Shown: piece by piece, positions 1-8,798 of the stretch
Layout: each line of letters starts with the position of its first letter
Position numbering within the stretch: the stretch's first letter is position 1
Origin: Opitutia bacterium UBA957
GTDB lineage: Bacteria; Verrucomicrobiota; Verrucomicrobiia; Opitutales; UBA953
Direction of reading: 5' to 3'
Assembly: GCA_002293065.1 (NCBI GenBank)
Contig: DBCN01000111.1
Span: 1 to 57,500 of the forward strand
DNA: 57,500 bases
Made by a program: the position numbers and the translations under genes
Notes under the pieces: generated by a model
The model's database searches: none
The model's input: the letters and a program-made list of their open reading frames with translations, nothing else
Told to the model about the DNA's origin: nothing

Positions 1-1826
1 TCGGGGCGCTCGAAGGCGGTCGCGCAGAACTCAGGACGGGGGTCGGTGGGGATGAATTCCAGCCAGTGAACCGGTAAGCCGTAGGCGCCCCAGGCGAGGT
101 TGAAGCGCTGTTGGTGTACCTGGAAATCGGCTTCGGCCTTGATGAGACGCTGTAGGCACGTGAGGGCCTGGGCGCTCGTTTGGGCCGAAGCCGAACGGGC
201 GGCGTGCACTTGCCGGAACTTCTTAGACAATCCCCAGGCGTCCACAAATTGCTGCAGACGCCATTGTTGGTTCTGCTGTCGAAACCCCGGCTTATCTTGG
301 GCGGCGAGGGCAGCCTGAGCTTGGGCGAGGCAGGCGCTGATCTGGGCCATTTCACCGTCGGCGAGAACTTCCGCGGAACCCTCGGTGCGGAAGTGCCGGA
401 TCCATTGATTGGCGCCACCTGATTGCGCGTCGCGTGTCCAGGCGGCTTCGATGATGCGATAAGCCTCGCGCATCGGTTGGGCTGCCGGGCCATAGGCGGC
501 GTCAAACCAGCGCGTCAGCAGCGTTTCGGGATCTTGGTTTGGTTGTTCCAGCAACTTGGCGCCGAGCCAGGCCTTCGGGGCGTCGAAGCCCCATAGCGGG
601 GCAAGCTCCGCATACCACCCCTTCACCCCGGTTTCGTGGGCGATGCGGATCGACTTGGCCTGTGCGGTGAAGTGGGCCCGCGGGCAGGTGTAGTCGACGC
701 CATACCAATAATCGTAGGCCCCGACGCGGCGCGCACCGGACTGCACCCAAGCCTTAAGGTTGGCGGCTTCCTGCGCCGCGAACGTTGGTTCCGCGTAGCC
801 GATGCGGTCCGCGCAGACCCAGGGAAAGATGGCCGGGGCGACCTTGATCGTCGGGGCCCGCAACGTCTGCAGGTAAGCCAGGGTGCCGATGGCGTGGCGG
901 TCGCCGCGCAGATCGCCCGTCGGTTCCCAGAACGACTTCGCCACTTCGTTCAAATAGCGAACCACGTAATCGGTGCGCACCGGGCGTTCCCGATACCAAC
1001 CTTCGGACGGCGCGGAGTCATCGAACGTCAGGGAATCATTCACGCCGAGCGGCACGCAAAAGTCATCAGGTCGCTGATGAAACCAGGCACGGGCATGTCG
1101 GGCGCCGATTTCCGGGGCGCGCGGGTGGGTCAGGTTGGGGTTGGCGTCATAGCCGTTGCCCTTGGGAGTCTGCCGCACGCCGTCCACGGAGGCGAAGAGC
1201 GTCGGGTCTTGGGCGAACTCCTTCTTCCCGAACGCCGCGTATAAGCCATGCGAGAAGCTGGGGGCCCGACCATACCCGACGCTGAAGGCCCATTCATGGC
1301 TGAGTTCATTGCGCAGTCCGCCGATTTCGCGCCAAGCGAAGGCCGGCCGGAAATCATCGTCGGCGGGTACCGCGATGCGGCTGAGCCTGGCCCAATCCGC
1401 GCCACGGGGGCCGGGGAAGGCGAAGAAAACCCCGAGCGTCCGTTCGCAGAAACGTCCGACGGCGATGCGGGTCGCCACCGGGCTGTTGCCGAGCAAAAAA
1501 ACCGAACCATTACGCGACCGACACAGGGCCGTATCCCCTTCGTCGGCCGGTGGTCGGACGCCGGCAGTTTGGGCGGCTTGGGTTTTGCCCACGTAGAGGC
1601 CGGGGGTCGCGCCGCCCGTCCGCGCAGACTCTTCGATTATCTCCGGCTTTTTGCCCGTCACGCGTTCACACCAATCCGCCAGCGAGTGTGCGGCGTACCA
1701 TTCATCGGGCTGCGGGTTGGCCGGCATGATCACGCGAACATTCCAGCGGCCATGCTCGAACAGGGCGTCGCTCGCCATCAAGTGGCAGCAAGCGAGCAGG
1801 CAGAGGATTCGGCCGAGCAGGGGCAT
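1..1826 (-). CDS. DUF4838 domain-containing protein, C-terminus cut by window edge
   Basis: An open frame of 608 codons runs from the ATG at 1826 to the left edge without a stop, so the C-terminus is missing. The N-terminus reads MPLLGRILCLLACCHLMAS, a probable signal peptide. An N-terminal part resembling the first domain of GH67 alpha-glucuronidases follows (WCERVTGKKPEI, GLYVGKTQAA). The middle contains runs typical of DUF4838 proteins: GGLRNELSHEWAF, WFHQRPDDFC, FPWVCADRIGYAEP and GAYDYWYGVDYTCP. DUF4838 proteins are common in Verrucomicrobiota and Planctomycetota near glycoside hydrolases; their exact activity is not settled. The gene is divergent from the GH128-like gene at 1911, with 84 bases between the starts. 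Family assignment comes from recalled motifs, not a search. Confidence 0.8.
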   Translation of the reverse strand, partial: MPLLGRILCLLACCHLMASDALFEHGRWNVRVIMPANPQPDEWYAAHSLADWCERVTGKKPEIIEESARTGGATPGLYVGKTQAAQTAGVRPPADEGDTALCRSRNGSVFLLGNSPVATRIAVGRFCERTLGVFFAFPGPRGADWARLSRIAVPADDDFRPAFAWREIGGLRNELSHEWAFSVGYGRAPSFSHGLYAAFGKKEFAQDPTLFASVDGVRQTPKGNGYDANPNLTHPRAPEIGARHARAWFHQRPDDFCVPLGVNDSLTFDDSAPSEGWYRERPVRTDYVVRYLNEVAKSFWEPTGDLRGDRHAIGTLAYLQTLRAPTIKVAPAIFPWVCADRIGYAEPTFAAQEAANLKAWVQSGARRVGAYDYWYGVDYTCPRAHFTAQAKSIRIAHETGVKGWYAELAPLWGFDAPKAWLGAKLLEQPNQDPETLLTRWFDAAYGPAAQPMREAYRIIEAAWTRDAQSGGANQWIRHFRTEGSAEVLADGEMAQISACLAQAQAALAAQDKPGFRQQNQQWRLQQFVDAWGLSKKFRQVHAARSASAQTSAQALTCLQRLIKAEADFQVHQQRFNLAWGAYGLPVHWLEFIPTDPRPEFCATAFERP

Positions 1827-1910
1827 GGCGTCGATTAAAGGCCGCGGGCCGCACCCTGCAAAGGGTGATTTGACGCTTTGCATCATTTTACCTCCTGCTA
1901 CCTTTTTCCC

Positions 1911-2693
1911 ATGTCCCTCAGCCGCCGAGACACCCTGCGCCTCTTGTTGGCGACCGCTGCCTTGGCGCCGCTATCGGGTTGGGCGCAGGATAAGCCGGCG
2001 CGTCGGTCGCCCAAAAAAGGGTGGGCCGGCAACCGGCCTGAATCGGCCAAGCAGTTTGGCTGCACGTGGTGGTATGGTTGGGGCGGCTCCGGCAAAAGCA
2101 CCGAGGGCTATGAATTCGTGCCGATGGTGAAGGGCAATCGTCAGCCTGTCGGTTCGTCGGAACTGAGCCAAGTCAACGATCCAGCCGCGAAGTGCCTCTT
2201 GGGTTTCAACGAGCCCGAGCGCGCTTCGCAGGGCAACCTCACGGTGGCGCAGGCCATCGAGGCTTGGCCTATATTGGTGCGCTTTGCCGAAGAGAAGAAA
2301 CTCCGGCTGGGCTCACCATGCGTCTCCTCGGATGGCGGCGGGGGCGCGTGGATGCGTGAGTTCATGGAGCAGGCCCAGCGCAAGAAGCTGAAGATCGATT
2401 TCGTCACGGCCCATTGGTATCGCAGCGCCGATCCCGGCGCCTTCGAGGATTGGCTCAAGGAACTGAATGCGAACTACAAGCGTCCGGTTTGGGTCACGGA
2501 GTTTAATGCGATGTACACCGGCGCGGATGAAGCCGGCCATGTGCAATTCCTGAAGGGCGCGTTGCGGGCCTTGGAGCGGCAACGCTTCGTTGAGCGCTAT
2601 GCTTACTTCAATACCGGTACCGGGAAGGCGGCCTTATTGAAGGACGGTGAACTCACCAAGTTGGGCGAAGTTTACCGTGCGGCGGGCGACTAG
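1911..2693 (+). CDS. GH128-like beta-1,3-glucanase (secreted)
   Basis: A 260-residue protein. I start at the ATG at 1911 because it gives MSLSRRDTLRLLLATAAL, a twin-arginine-like export signal; an upstream ATG at 1878 only adds residues before it. The fold looks like the TIM-barrel glycoside hydrolase family 128 (Glyco_hydro_cc). WWYGWG lies near residue 53. LGFNEPE (N100, E101) supplies the predicted acid/base, DFVTAHWY sits near residue 163, and WVTEFN (E197) supplies the predicted nucleophile. Characterised GH128 enzymes cut beta-1,3-glucans, so laminarin-type or fungal glucan is the likely substrate. The 3' end overlaps the convergent oxidoreductase gene by 4 bases. No purine-rich ribosome-binding site precedes the start. 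Confidence 0.8.
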   Translation: MSLSRRDTLRLLLATAALAPLSGWAQDKPARRSPKKGWAGNRPESAKQFGCTWWYGWGGSGKSTEGYEFVPMVKGNRQPVGSSELSQVNDPAAKCLLGFNEPERASQGNLTVAQAIEAWPILVRFAEEKKLRLGSPCVSSDGGGGAWMREFMEQAQRKKLKIDFVTAHWYRSADPGAFEDWLKELNANYKRPVWVTEFNAMYTGADEAGHVQFLKGALRALERQRFVERYAYFNTGTGKAALLKDGELTKLGEVYRAAGD

Positions 2694-3793
2694 ACCGACT
2701 TTTTCTTGCCGAGCGGGCGAAGCGCCGGATCTCCCTTGAGCGGGAGGTCGACGGGTAGGCCGCCGTTCTGCGCGGATGCGTAGAGCGCGAGGATGAGCTC
2801 GACCGCCTTGCGGCCTTCGGCTCCGTCCACCGACGGGCGGCCCTTCGCCCGGATGGCGGCGATGGCGTCTTCCAAATTCAGGCGGTGCCAGGCATGACCG
2901 ATGGCCTTGGGGTCATTGGCGCCCGCGCCGGCGCCTTCCGTGGCGGGGGCGAGGAGTTGGGCATCGGCCGCGTGGGGCGTCGCAAATTCAAAAGCCGTCA
3001 GCTTGTCGTCGCGGAGCACGGCCGCGCCGGTCGTGCCGTGGATGCGGATTTCGGCGGGGAAGCCGGTGCCCGACCAGCAGGCCGTCGAGCCGGCGAGGGT
3101 CGCGCGGGCGCCGTTGGCGAATTCGATCCACCCCGTGGCGATGTCTTCGACTTCGATGCCCTCATGGGCGACGAGACCCGCGGTCGCCGAGACGCGCTTC
3201 ACCGGACCGAGGAACCAAAGCAACAGGTCGATGGTATGGATGCCTTGGTTCATGAGCGCGCCGCCGCCATCGAGCGCGAACGTGCCGCGCCAAGCCGCCG
3301 AGTCGTAGTAGGCCTGCGTGCGCCACCAAGGGATGAGCGCCCCCGCCAAGGTGATTTGGCCGAAGCGACCTGCGACGAGGGCGGCCTTCAAGGCCTGGGA
3401 GCCCGCGCCAAAGCGGCGGGGGAGGATGCCGGCGAGCACGACGCCCGCTTGGGCGCAGGCGGCGGTCAGTGCATCGCAACGCGCCAAGGTGACCTCGAGC
3501 GGTTTCTCGACGACCACATGTTTGCCGGCGCGGGCGCAGGCCAAGGCGGGAGCGAGGTGATCGCCGCTGGGCGTGCAGAGGCAGACCACGTCCACGTCGG
3601 GGTGCGCGAGCAAGGCCTCGGGAGTCGGGCACGCGGCCGCCCCATATTGGCGGGCGAACGTTTCCGCCTTGGCGGGACTGCGGTTATAGGCGGCGACGAC
3701 TTTGACGCCGGGGATTTCGGCGAGCGCCTTCGCGTGGAACTCGGCGATCATGCCGGTTCCCCAGATACCGAAACCGAGGGGCTTTGCGCTCAT
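2690..3793 (-). CDS. Gfo/Idh/MocA family oxidoreductase
   Basis: A 367-residue NAD(P)-dependent sugar oxidoreductase. The N-terminal Rossmann motif reads GFGIWGTGMIAEFHAKAL. The conserved EKP motif (HVVVEKPLEV) follows near residue 95, where the lysine belongs to the catalytic site. GGALMNQGIHTIDLLLWFLG is the usual family segment with the conserved histidine. There is no export signal, so it should act in the cytoplasm on a monosaccharide or cleaved glycoside. Some members oxidise the C3 hydroxyl of glycosides, which would match the isomerase-DUF1080 pair near 31 kb, but the substrate cannot be read from sequence. The gene overlaps the GH128-like gene tail to tail by 4 bases. Confidence 0.88.
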   Translation of the reverse strand: MSAKPLGFGIWGTGMIAEFHAKALAEIPGVKVVAAYNRSPAKAETFARQYGAAACPTPEALLAHPDVDVVCLCTPSGDHLAPALACARAGKHVVVEKPLEVTLARCDALTAACAQAGVVLAGILPRRFGAGSQALKAALVAGRFGQITLAGALIPWWRTQAYYDSAAWRGTFALDGGGALMNQGIHTIDLLLWFLGPVKRVSATAGLVAHEGIEVEDIATGWIEFANGARATLAGSTACWSGTGFPAEIRIHGTTGAAVLRDDKLTAFEFATPHAADAQLLAPATEGAGAGANDPKAIGHAWHRLNLEDAIAAIRAKGRPSVDGAEGRKAVELILALYASAQNGGLPVDLPLKGDPALRPLGKKKSV

Positions 3794-3843
3794 GACCGCA
3801 CCCTAGCGGAAACGCTCGGGGCAGGGGAAGGCTGAAACCAGCT

Positions 3844-4842
3844 TCAACTTTCCAGGTGGGTGAAGACGCCTGGCCGTGCGCGGAGCGCTCGGGCGTGCCG
3901 ACGGGCCATGATTTTAGACTTAAGGCGGTGCCAGAGATAACGGGAAGTGGTCGCCAGCCAACGAGTCCGGTTGGTGAAGCGATTACCCTCCGCATGCCAT
4001 AAGCGGCGCTTTTCCGCCCAGAGTTCCTTGGTGCGGTTCGGGAGGGCTTGTTCGGCGAGGAACGTGCCCAGCATGGCCCCGTTCTGCTGATTGGCGTGGA
4101 GCCGGTCGACCTCTTGTTTGAGCAGGCGGTGGTGCAGTTCCACGCACTGTTCCGGCGTCAGTTTGGATTCTTTGGCGTGGATGCAAAAGGTGGAGCCGCG
4201 CCGGGGCGTCAGCGCGAGGCGGGTCTCGTGGCCGTAACGCATGATCCACGCGGTATCGCCGATGACCCCATATTCGGTGGGGAAGGGGCGGGCACGGAGG
4301 TGGGCGCCGCGGTAGAGGTTGGAGGCTGAGCTCCCGAGGATGGCTTGAGGACAGAACTCGAACGCCAGCATTTGCGTGGCCTCAGGTTGCATCACGAAGG
4401 GGCGGCCTTGGCCGAAGGCGGTCAGTAATTTCGCGGGTGGCCAGCCGAGGTTGCGGTGCGGATGACCTTCTTCGTCCACGAAGCTGGGCGGGCTGACGAC
4501 CACGTCGGCCGATAGCGCTTCCCCCACCGCACGTAGGTGTAGGAGTTGTTCACGGGTGATAAGGTCCCCGGCTGTACTGACGTAGACCCAGTCACCCGTC
4601 GTGGCGGCGATGCCCTCGTTCCAAGACTGGTAAAGACCGCGGTCGCGCTCGATGATACGGAGGCGTGGGTGCCGCAGTTCGGCCCGAATCAGTTCCAAGG
4701 TGCCGTCGGTCGAACGACTATCGACGACGATGACTTCGTCCGCAAGATCCAGCCATGCCTCCATCGAGCGCAGGTGTGGCATCAGCAGCGAGCGGCAGTT
4801 GTAGGTCGGCAGGACTACGCTGATGGTAAATTGACGCAGCAT
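3844..4842 (-). CDS. Glycosyltransferase family 2
   Basis: A 332-residue GT-A fold glycosyltransferase. The N-terminus ISVVLPTYNCRSLL is the nucleotide-sugar-binding start of GT2 enzymes. EVIVVDSRSTDGTLELI carries the acidic residues and GLYQSWNEGIAATTGDWVYV continues the family core. The C-terminal third is basic and may bind membrane or substrate. It lies 50 bases from the oxidoreductase and is divergent from the glycan gene run starting at 4961, so it probably serves the same surface-polysaccharide pathway. Donor and acceptor sugars are unknown. Confidence 0.88.
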   Translation of the reverse strand: MLRQFTISVVLPTYNCRSLLMPHLRSMEAWLDLADEVIVVDSRSTDGTLELIRAELRHPRLRIIERDRGLYQSWNEGIAATTGDWVYVSTAGDLITREQLLHLRAVGEALSADVVVSPPSFVDEEGHPHRNLGWPPAKLLTAFGQGRPFVMQPEATQMLAFEFCPQAILGSSASNLYRGAHLRARPFPTEYGVIGDTAWIMRYGHETRLALTPRRGSTFCIHAKESKLTPEQCVELHHRLLKQEVDRLHANQQNGAMLGTFLAEQALPNRTKELWAEKRRLWHAEGNRFTNRTRWLATTSRYLWHRLKSKIMARRHARALRARPGVFTHLES

Positions 4843-4923
4843 GGCGTTTTCACGCCGCGCGGTGGTGCGAAAGTCGATATAGGACGTCCAAAGTGGGTTG
4901 TTCTCCTTAGGTTTAATTGGGGG

Positions 4924-4953
4924 TTGAACCTGTTTGTGCGCCTCCCGTAGATT
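4924..4953 (+). promoter_or_regulatory. Candidate sigma-70-like promoter for the glycan operon
   Basis: TTGAAC at 4924-4929 and TAGATT at 4948-4953 are separated by 18 bases and resemble -35 and -10 boxes. The downstream gene begins at 4961, so transcription from this promoter would start at or within a few bases of the ATG, giving a leaderless or nearly leaderless message. The match is imperfect and rests only on the two hexamers. Confidence 0.3.
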
Positions 4954-4960
4954 TTAATTC

Positions 4961-5746
4961 ATGCATGTAGGGATCACAGGCGCGCGGGGGACTCTCGGAA
5001 GGATCCTGCAGGCGCAGCTCAGCGCTGCCGGCGTTCGCTTCGACTGTTTCGCGGGTGATGTCTGTCGGTCGGAAGAGCTGCGTGCTTGGCTCCAAGCGGG
5101 CGGCTTCGATGCCACTGTCCATTTCGCCGCGCTGGTGCCGACGCAGTCGGTCCAAGCGAATCCCGCCCGCGCTTTTCAGGTCAACGTCGGTGGGACGGCC
5201 AATTTGGTCGCCGAATTGGGGGCTTTGGAAAAGAAGCCCTGGTTGTTCTACGCCAGCAGCAGTCACGTGTATCAACCGCAGTCGGCCCCGATTTCGGAGT
5301 CGGCCCCGGTGGCACCGATCAATCCATACGGTCTCTCGAAGCGGCTCGGTGAGCAGGTCGTCGAGGCTTCGGCCACCGCCGCCGGGGTGCCCTATTGCAT
5401 CGGTCGCATCTTCAGTTTCTATCACCCGACGCAGACGGGGTCTTTCCTTTACCCGTCCTTACAGCGACGGTTCGCCAGCGAGGATTTGGCCCAGCCTTTC
5501 CGGCTCTTCGGCGCGGAGGACGTCCGGGACCTCTCCTTGGCCGACGACCTCGTCGCCCACGTCCGGGCGTTGATGGGCAAGCAGGCCACCGGCCTCGTGA
5601 ATATCGGTTCCGGACGGGGCACCAAAATCAGCGATTTCGTCCAGTCGTTGGCGCCCCGCCCGCTGCAGATCGTCAATGCCTCCGAAGGCGCCCCCACGTC
5701 CTTGGTTGCCGACACCGCCCGTCTCCGTCAACTTCTCGGCTCATGA
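4961..5746 (+). CDS. NAD-dependent epimerase/dehydratase (SDR), nucleotide-sugar type
   Basis: A 261-residue extended SDR. GITGARGTLGRILQ at the N-terminus is the glycine-rich NAD(P) loop, VHFAALVPTQSV follows strand 4, YASSSHVY carries the catalytic serine, and NPYGLSKRLGE supplies the YxxxK pair. GSGRGTKISDF near the C-terminus is typical of enzymes handling nucleotide-linked sugars. It resembles reductases and 4-epimerases that finish deoxysugar synthesis, such as the GDP-6-deoxy-4-keto-mannose reductase or CDP-paratose/abequose synthase groups. It is the first gene of a tightly packed run: its stop overlaps the next start as ATGA. With the downstream ColD-like enzyme it may form the last steps of a 3,6-dideoxysugar route; that is inference. 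Confidence 0.85.
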   Translation: MHVGITGARGTLGRILQAQLSAAGVRFDCFAGDVCRSEELRAWLQAGGFDATVHFAALVPTQSVQANPARAFQVNVGGTANLVAELGALEKKPWLFYASSSHVYQPQSAPISESAPVAPINPYGLSKRLGEQVVEASATAAGVPYCIGRIFSFYHPTQTGSFLYPSLQRRFASEDLAQPFRLFGAEDVRDLSLADDLVAHVRALMGKQATGLVNIGSGRGTKISDFVQSLAPRPLQIVNASEGAPTSLVADTARLRQLLGS

Positions 5747-6612
5747 CCCCTCCGCAGGTCTCCATCGTCATCCCGACCTTCAACCGCTCCGGCATGCTGC
5801 GGCGGTGCATCGATTCGGCCTTGGCGCAGACCTTTCCCTGTGAAGTCGTCGTCTGCGATCACGGCAGCACCGACGACACGCCGGCGGTCGCCCGTTCCTA
5901 TGGCGACCGGATCCGTTACGTCCGCCGCGAGCAGGATTCCGGCGTCCACTTCGCCTGGCTGGATGGGGTCATCTCCGCCCGCGGGGAGTTCGTCCACATC
6001 AATTTCGACGATGACCTCATTCTGCCGACCTTCATTGAGAAGTGCATGGCGCTCATGGGGCCCGAGGTCGGCTTATGCTTCTCGGTCGCCGAGGTGCGCG
6101 ATGACGCCACGGGTCGGGCACTCTCCCATATCTTCACTGGCATGGGGGCGACGGGCGTCTATGCGCGCCGCCGTTTCATGTCCCTGCAAATCAAAAGCCT
6201 CGTCTCGCCTGGCGCCACGCTGATTCGCCGGAAGGACATCATCCATCATCTTTACGTCGGCCGGGTACCCTTTGCGCGGTCCGAATATCACGGCGTTGGT
6301 CCCGATTGGCTCATGACGGCGATGACGAGCCTCGACTACCCCAAGTTCGGGTTTGTCGCAGAGCCTTTGGCGGTCTTTTCGGCCCACGCCGGCTCGATCA
6401 CGGTCGACGCCCATGCCGACGTGCAACGCCGGCGGAAGCTATACCGCGCCTACCAGGAGGCTCGCCTTTTCTACACCATCAGCCGTCTCGTCCGGCTTTT
6501 CCGCCTCGACCTCCTCGCTCGGCTTTGGCTGTTTGCTTCGCAGGTCTATGGCCGCGTCGCCTACGGCTGCTATAGTTTCTTCTGCCGCAAAAAACCGAAT
6601 CTCCATGACTAA
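5743..6612 (+). CDS. Glycosyltransferase family 2
   Basis: A 289-residue GT2 enzyme. The ATG at 5743 gives MTPPQVSIVIPTFNRSGM, the standard family beginning; sequence further upstream in the same frame is the shadow of the SDR gene. The acidic patch is VVCDHGSTDDTPAVARSYGD and the DxD-like metal motif is HINFDDDLILP. It overlaps the SDR stop by 4 bases and runs 8 bases into the next gene, so translation of the three is probably coupled. The C-terminal part is basic and aromatic with YGRVAYGCYSFFCRKK, suggesting membrane association. Sugar specificity is unknown. Confidence 0.9.
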   Translation: MTPPQVSIVIPTFNRSGMLRRCIDSALAQTFPCEVVVCDHGSTDDTPAVARSYGDRIRYVRREQDSGVHFAWLDGVISARGEFVHINFDDDLILPTFIEKCMALMGPEVGLCFSVAEVRDDATGRALSHIFTGMGATGVYARRRFMSLQIKSLVSPGATLIRRKDIIHHLYVGRVPFARSEYHGVGPDWLMTAMTSLDYPKFGFVAEPLAVFSAHAGSITVDAHADVQRRRKLYRAYQEARLFYTISRLVRLFRLDLLARLWLFASQVYGRVAYGCYSFFCRKKPNLHD

Positions 6613-7768
6613 GCGAACCATCAAGCTGGCCGACAACACCATCTCCGAAGAGGAGATCCGCTCCCTCGCCGGCTGGCTCCAGGAAGGCAAGCAGTTGACC
6701 AAGGGACCGCTGACCCGTGAGTTTGAAGCCGAGTTCGCCGCCTACACGGGCACGAAGTACAGCATCATGGTGAACAGCGGTTCGTCCGCGAACCTGCTCA
6801 TGGCCTACAGCCTCCTCGAGGCTGGCTATCTCCGGAACAAGAAGGTCATCGTGCCAGCCGTTTCCTGGATCACGACGCTCTCGCCGTTCGTGCAGATGGA
6901 CTTCGAGTGCTTCCTCTGCGACTCCGATGCGAACGACCTGGGCGTGGACCTCAACCATCTCGAAGCCCTGCTCAAGAAGGAGCGCCCGGCGCTCCTCATC
7001 CTCGTCCATATCCTCGGTCACCCGAACCAGATGGACGCCATCCATCGCCTGTGCGATCAATACGGCTGTCTCGTCATCGAAGACGCCTGCGAGGCGTTGG
7101 GCTCCGAGTACAAGGGCAAGAAGACGGGCGCCCTGTCCTTGGCCGGTTCGTTCTCATTCTACTACGGCCACCATATCTCCAGCATCGAAGGCGGCGCCAT
7201 CACCCTCAGTGACGACAAGCTCTACAGCGTGATGCTCTCCATCCGCTCGCACGGGTGGTCGCGCGATGTGCCTGAAGCCGACCGCCAAGCCTGGAAGCAG
7301 GCGTACCAGATCGACGACTTCCGCGAGTTCTACAGCTTCTACTACGCCGGCTACAACCTGCGCTCGACCGACCTGAACGCCTACCTTGGCCGCCTGCAGT
7401 TGAAGCGCCTGCCGGAAATCGCCAAGGTCCGGGCCCGCAACTTCGAGCTCTACCGTCAGGCCCTCCCGGAGTTCTTCGCGCAGCACAGCCCCGATAGCTT
7501 CGTCTCCAGTTTCTCTTTCGGGACGTTTGCGGCCAACCGCCTTGAACTCTCCAAGCACCTCTTGGCCCAAGGCATCGAGTGCCGCCCGCTGGTCTGCGGC
7601 TCGATGGGCCGGCAACCCTTCTGGATCAAGAAGTATGGCGTCACGCACCTCCCCGTCGCCGACAAGGTCCACGATTACGGTCTCTACCTGCCGAATCACG
7701 CCAACATCACGCCGGAAGACGTCGCCTACGTGGCGAAGCACTTCCGGGAAGTGGCCCAGCCGATCTGA
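6605..7768 (+). CDS. DegT/DnrJ/EryC1 fold enzyme, ColD-like sugar 3-dehydratase (His at PLP-lysine position)
   Basis: A 387-residue PLP-fold protein starting MTKRTIKLADNTIS. SGSSANLLMAYSLL near residue 58 and LVIEDACEALGSEYKGKK (D160 pairs with the pyridine nitrogen) mark the DegT family. The segment that normally holds the Schiff-base lysine (SFYPTKN-type) reads SFSFYYGHHISSIEGGA, placing H189 where lysine should be. Lys-to-His is the known hallmark of 3-dehydratases such as ColD (GDP-4-keto-6-deoxymannose 3-dehydratase) and CDP-sugar E1/RfbH. The length matches ColD, and I do not see the clustered cysteines that hold the Fe-S centre of RfbH. I therefore predict C3 deoxygenation of a nucleotide 4-keto-6-deoxyhexose, not transamination. 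It overlaps the upstream GT2 by 8 bases. Confidence 0.82.
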   Translation: MTKRTIKLADNTISEEEIRSLAGWLQEGKQLTKGPLTREFEAEFAAYTGTKYSIMVNSGSSANLLMAYSLLEAGYLRNKKVIVPAVSWITTLSPFVQMDFECFLCDSDANDLGVDLNHLEALLKKERPALLILVHILGHPNQMDAIHRLCDQYGCLVIEDACEALGSEYKGKKTGALSLAGSFSFYYGHHISSIEGGAITLSDDKLYSVMLSIRSHGWSRDVPEADRQAWKQAYQIDDFREFYSFYYAGYNLRSTDLNAYLGRLQLKRLPEIAKVRARNFELYRQALPEFFAQHSPDSFVSSFSFGTFAANRLELSKHLLAQGIECRPLVCGSMGRQPFWIKKYGVTHLPVADKVHDYGLYLPNHANITPEDVAYVAKHFREVAQPI

Positions 7769-7778
7769 GCATGCAGAC

Positions 7779-8792
7779 ATGCTGCTAGGCTCTCTATGCT
7801 ACCGTGACTACGCGGATAACGCCCTGTTCGTCGCGGGTGCCGGAGAGAATAACGGCGAGTTTTACCTGCCTTATGCCCTCCTGCGCGATCGGTTTGGGCG
7901 CGAGGGAATCGAGCTGAATACGCCGGACCGCAACATCGGCCGGCCGGTGGCTTTTGAACTGCACATCAATTGCCGTCGCCAAGACCCGGCGGCGCGCGCT
8001 TATGTCTATCTCTACGAGAATCCACTCATCCGCCCGCTCAATCGCGATCGGGTAGCGTTGGCACGTTATGCGAAGTGGTTCACGTGGGATGGCGCTTTGC
8101 TGGACGACCCGCGGGCGGTGCGACAGCTCTACCCTAATCGGTTCGAATTGGGCCCGTGGAACGCCCCCGCCGAGCGCCCCTTATTCTGCGTCCTTGTCGC
8201 GAGTAATAAGGCCTTAGCGGTGGTCGACCCGCGCGACCAGTATCAGGCCCGGGTACGGATTTTGGAGTGGTACGAGCGTTTCGCGCCTGGAGATTTCCAT
8301 CTCTATGGCCGAGGCTGGGAGCGTCCCGCGGCTCTGCCGGGGCGCTGGGGCCGAGTTCGTAACCAGCTGCGCAAGCTCTGGAGTCGGCTCAGGCCTTCGG
8401 CTTCCCCGTATGCCACCTGGCGCGGGCCCATCGACGACAAGGTCGCGTTGTTACGGAAAGCGCGGTTCTGCTTGGCGCATGAAAACTGCCGCGACCTGCC
8501 GGGCTATGTGACGGAGAAACTCTTCGATTGCTTCCGGGCCGGCTGCGTCCCAGTCTACGTTGGCCCCTCGGAAATCGCCGAACTGGTCCCCGCTGGCTGC
8601 TTCATCGATGGCAGGGCTTTCGCCGACCCAGGCGAACTCGATGCCCATCTCCGTAGCATCGATGATGCTGCCTACCTCGGATATCAGTCGAGAATCCGCG
8701 ACTTCTTGTTGTCTCCCCAAGCGCATCCGTTTTCGCAAGCCACGTTCGTGGAGACAATCGTCCAAGCCGTAGTGGCCGATTTGCGCAAGTGA
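7779..8792 (+). CDS. GT10 fucosyltransferase-like glycosyltransferase
   Basis: A 337-residue protein starting at the ATG at 7779, 10 bases after the ColD-like gene. The C-terminal half holds the GT10 alpha-1,3/4-fucosyltransferase signature: KVALLRKARFCLAHENC, then GYVTEKLFDCFRAGCVPVYV, then GCFIDGRAFADPGELDAHL. The N-terminal half has YVYLYENPLIRP and the acceptor-side domain. GT10 enzymes use GDP-fucose; close relatives can accept related GDP-deoxysugars. Placement after a ColD-type dehydratase makes a GDP-colitose-like donor possible. No signal peptide or membrane anchor is evident. The gene is convergent with dnaE, 6 bases apart, with no clear terminator between them. Confidence 0.82.
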   Translation: MLLGSLCYRDYADNALFVAGAGENNGEFYLPYALLRDRFGREGIELNTPDRNIGRPVAFELHINCRRQDPAARAYVYLYENPLIRPLNRDRVALARYAKWFTWDGALLDDPRAVRQLYPNRFELGPWNAPAERPLFCVLVASNKALAVVDPRDQYQARVRILEWYERFAPGDFHLYGRGWERPAALPGRWGRVRNQLRKLWSRLRPSASPYATWRGPIDDKVALLRKARFCLAHENCRDLPGYVTEKLFDCFRAGCVPVYVGPSEIAELVPAGCFIDGRAFADPGELDAHLRSIDDAAYLGYQSRIRDFLLSPQAHPFSQATFVETIVQAVVADLRK

Positions 8793-8798
8793 GCCGAA

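Noticed and set aside
6605..7768. Calling the DegT-fold protein an aminotransferase
   Set aside because: The Schiff-base lysine is replaced by histidine, which favours a 3-dehydratase.
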